Origin: Nymphaea colorata
Taxonomy: Eukaryota; Streptophyta; Magnoliopsida; Nymphaeales; Nymphaeaceae
Length of the DNA stretch: 64,000 bases
Direction of reading: 5' to 3'
Assembly (NCBI RefSeq): GCF_008831285.2
Contig: NC_045139.1
Location: 33,515,706 to 33,579,705, forward strand
Shown: positions 61,801-64,000 of the stretch, in pieces
Numbering within the stretch: position 1 is the first letter of the stretch
Layout of the letters: every line of letters begins with the position of its first letter
Position numbers and translations under genes: made by a program
Notes under the pieces: generated by a model
What the model was told of the DNA's origin: nothing
What the model saw: only the letters and a program-made list of their open reading frames with translations
Database searches by the model: none

Positions 61801-63803
61801 AATTGGTCAGAATCTAAGAAAGTTATGAAATGTTAAAGAAACATAAAATAAAATAAAATATATATAAATCATAGTCACAAAACCGTGAACAAAACACATT
61901 TTTTCACGTTTTTTTGTGTTTTCTTCATTCTTTCATTTTATTCATTTTTTTTCACGATTTTTAATGCCAAACATTTTTTTTCATTTTCAATTTTTATTTG
62001 TTGCAAATTTACCTATTTTTTTATGTCTGCGTTACTAGTTTCTCATTTATTTTATTTTTACCTCATTTTTAGTTTTTTTTTAGTTTTTTAAAAATTTACT
62101 GTATTTTTCCCTTTCTTCAAGCTCGATACCTGAGAAAAACCTCGCCATTTAAAATGTAAGAAAGTTTTTTGTGACTATGATATAAATATTTTCTTTGAAA
62201 AGCTATGAGAAAAAATAAAATACAATATACAATAGTTCACTTTTGCATTTTTTTTGCCAGTTATCTTGATTTTCCTCATTTTTTAAACCTTTTTTGGCCC
62301 ATTTTTTCATATTTTCTTGAACAAACCAGTGACATCTTTGACAGTGATATATTTGTAAAGCAAAATTAGTTGACTGACCAATGATTAGGCTGTGTAGTTT
62401 ACTAGTTTGGCCAATTAGTTACTAGCTTGAAACACAGGTTGGTCCATCACCGATTTAAGTCACTCAGCTGACCAGTTGCGCAGGTCTGTTGACTAGTCAG
62501 GTTTTTTGGTAAATGCATTTATTGAACTTTTAGCACATGCTCATTTCTCAAATCGAAATTATTTATTGTGACACACTGAAATAACATGCAATTGATATAA
62601 ATGTTAAAGTCAAAAATTTACTTGGTGTGTGATTGCCCATAATTTAAAGACTCTCCTGTGATGCCTCATGGATGCGCAAGCCAACCTGTGTGACATAGCT
62701 TTTGGTAGTGCACAATAACTTTGCTGGATATCAACTTGCCATATGTTGCTATTTATGGTACAGGATATCGTATGCAGCTGTAGTGAAACTCTTGAAGTAT
62801 TAGCTGCAATTGCACTTATAGGTATAAGCGCACACAGTGGTTCTTGAGCGTGATATACACAATTTTATGGGCATTAAGAAGTTGACGTGTAAATTTTGTT
62901 ATTCAGTGTAAATGTTTGATGTTTTTGCTGCTTTTCTCTTACTATCTTTGTATGAACTTGTCTAGGTTTAGCTGACTGATAGTTTACTGCAGGCCCACTA
63001 TACATCTTCCTGTTAAACCTGTTTTGCTGATGACCATGTTGGCTGAACATTTGGATAGAATGTCAACTACATACCGGAGGGGGTCTTCCTATCTTTCTCT
63101 TTCAGCTGCTTGTCAACTGTCCTGCACAAAAACTTATGACTGTTCTGAAGCAAAAAGGCTTTTGGGGTACTCACCAATAGTCACTGTGGAGGTACAACTA
63201 TTTTAATCATTACTAGTATTTTAAATTTTTATGATGAACTTCTAAGAAAGAGAAAAGCATATGACAATAAAGTTTCACAAATTTCTAAAAAATGCTTAGT
63301 TGGACAATAATAAAAGGATATACTGATGACTTTCGACACTTAGTCAAATGTTTCACCAAATAGAATGGCTCTCAGTTCTTTCCTTCATTCTATGATATCA
63401 TTATTTTCTTCTTTTTTCAGGAAGGGATCACATTGACCATTGATTCATGCTCCCATTTGGTATCAGTTTTTCCTCAGTTAAAACGTCGAGATTTCTCTGT
63501 TCCATCAAAATCATTCAAACTACTTGGTGGTGGTGAAGGTTGGGTGCTGTCCATGTCTTCTTTGGTTGTAATTTTCTCCCTTTTTTTATTGGCTTATTAG
63601 TCTCTTTTTCTTTTTCCTCATGTTGCAGTTGCAGACATTATATTATGGCGGGATGAGCAGAAAACCTTTGTGCACATTCTTGCATTGTTTTTCACCTTTT
63701 ACTGGTTTTTTCTTTCTGAGAGAACTCTTATATCATCTACGGCTAAGCTCTTCCAATTGGCTTTCATTGGCCTTTTTATCCATGGCTATCTTCCTTCATC
63801 GAT
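55846..63803 (+). CDS. 3beta-hydroxysteroid dehydrogenase/decarboxylase with reticulon domain (3' end outside window)
   Basis: Nine exons visible: 55846-56134, 57948-58034, 58120-58253, 58364-58534, 59303-59419, 59509-59588, 62993-63191, 63421-63538 and 63629-63803; about 456 residues, all joined in frame. Residues about 27-42 (CVVLGGRSFVGRPLVA) are the nucleotide-binding Rossmann start of the extended SDR family. Then come VVFHMDA, GTKNVIGAC, YNGSADVVFDG, LRPANVFGLGD, FTYVDNVAHAHICAEQAL, AFFITNGAPMKLWQFISLVL and GYSPIVTVEEGI. From about residue 399, VADIILWRDEQKTFVHILAL starts a reticulon domain, so this matches the Arabidopsis type At2g26260/At2g43420. Such enzymes oxidise and decarboxylate 4-alpha-carboxysterols in sterol synthesis; the reticulon part anchors them in the ER. 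At the YxxxK site I read HNDLK (H175, K179), so the tyrosine appears absent. The last visible exon probably ends at AT|gtaggt; if unspliced it would stop two codons later. Confidence 0.88.
56135..57947 (+). other. Intron 1 of the dehydrogenase gene
   Basis: A 1.8-kb AT-rich intron between the exon ending QLIRG and the exon starting AFEGSIV. No gene, transposon or notable repeat was recognised in it. Confidence 0.7.
58702..59080. repeat. Three-unit tandem repeat in intron 4
   Basis: Units begin near 58702, 58834 and 58967. Each carries GAT.AT(G/C)..TTATGACA, a CATTTGTG or ACATCTGCATT variant, and ATTAGTG.(A/C)T.CATG. Two units contain TTGTGCAGAAAATT(C/T)GTT, which looks like a 3' splice site. 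Confidence 0.75.
60290..60640. repeat. T-rich dispersed repeat, copy 3
   Basis: Holds TTTTGTTGCAATTTTTTTAT and, further on, TTAGTTTCTCATTTATTTCA in the family order, inside intron 6 of the dehydrogenase gene. This is the most diverged copy. Confidence 0.45.
61890..62150. repeat. T-rich dispersed repeat, copy 4
   Basis: Holds TTTTTAATGCCAAACATTTT, TTTATTTGTTGCAAATTTAC and TAGTTTCTCATTTATTTTAT; close to copy 2 in order and spacing, and in the same orientation. Confidence 0.5.
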
Positions 63804-63867
63804 GTAGGTACTCTTATAGCCATCCACTGCCCATGCTTTAGTTTTCTCCATGTTTTTGTGTCTCTCT

Positions 63868-63877
63868 CTCTGTGTGT

Positions 63878-63948
<71 letters not shown>
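63868..63948. repeat. (TG)n-(GA)n microsatellite
   Basis: A TG run interrupted once, passing into about 20 GA units, within the intron that follows the last visible dehydrogenase exon. Confidence 0.9.
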
Positions 63949-63950
<2 letters not shown>

Positions 63951-64000
63951 GTATTTCAAACAGGTAAAAGATAAGTTGAATCAGAGTCCCATATCTGCTG

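Larger units (their letters stand above)
59589..62992 (+). other. Intron 6 of the dehydrogenase gene
   Basis: A 3.4-kb intron between GLGYER and PTIHLP. It contains two copies of the T-rich dispersed repeat and AT-rich sequence. No gene inside was recognised. Confidence 0.75.

Overview
The window is nuclear DNA from a flowering plant. Genes are split by AT-rich introns with GT..AG borders, spacers are AT-rich and full of small transposon relics and microsatellites, and every recognised gene belongs to a plant family. The lineage cannot be fixed from the sequence alone. One gene (F3H) is strikingly GC-rich compared with its surroundings, as in monocots and some early-diverging angiosperms, but that is only a hint.

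Genes, left to right: (1) 1482-7158, minus strand, five exons: a bHLH121/URI-type bHLH transcription factor of subgroup IVb (iron-deficiency signalling), rebuilt completely (348 aa). (2) 14753-20905, plus, seven exons: a BIG BROTHER-related RING-H2 E3 ubiquitin ligase (312 aa). (3) 24964-31917, plus, eight exons: translocon-associated protein alpha (TRAP-alpha/SSR1; 261 aa). (4) 35556-39628, plus, six exons: cytosolic ribosomal protein S11/uS17 (159 aa) with a telo-box promoter. (5) 43002-44844, plus, two exons: flavanone 3-hydroxylase (377 aa) with an H-box, a CACGT core and a TATA box upstream. (6) 49662-50084, minus, one exon: a small plant membrane protein of unknown function (140 aa). (7) 55846 to beyond the right edge, plus: a 3beta-hydroxysteroid dehydrogenase/decarboxylase with a C-terminal reticulon domain, nine exons visible. 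Exon borders were placed by eye; in every complete gene the exon lengths sum to a multiple of three and the joined protein reads through to a family-typical end. A possible 3' end of another gene lies at 51-425, and a short coding-like remnant at about 33529-33725.

The spacers (7.2-14.7, 20.9-25.0, 31.9-35.5, 39.6-42.8, 44.8-49.6 and 50.1-55.8 kb) hold no convincing intact genes. They contain Tourist-like and hAT-like MITEs (some with visible target-site duplications), one nested insertion with a paralogous empty site, a miniature LTR element (TRIM-like), a decayed LINE fragment, a T-rich dispersed repeat in four copies, a nearly perfect 100-bp palindrome and long TA/GA microsatellites. Several introns carry recent tandem duplications; one copies a 5' splice site and another repeats cryptic acceptors.

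The genes do not form a pathway: they are independent housekeeping, regulatory and metabolic loci. The bHLH121-BBR pair recalls the Arabidopsis chromosome 3 neighbourhood (At3g19860 and At3g19910), suggesting old microsynteny. I found no clearly new biological system. The best candidates for follow-up are the 100-bp foldback, the TRIM-like element, the duplicated splice site in TRAP-alpha, and the apparent loss of the catalytic tyrosine in the reticulon-type dehydrogenase.
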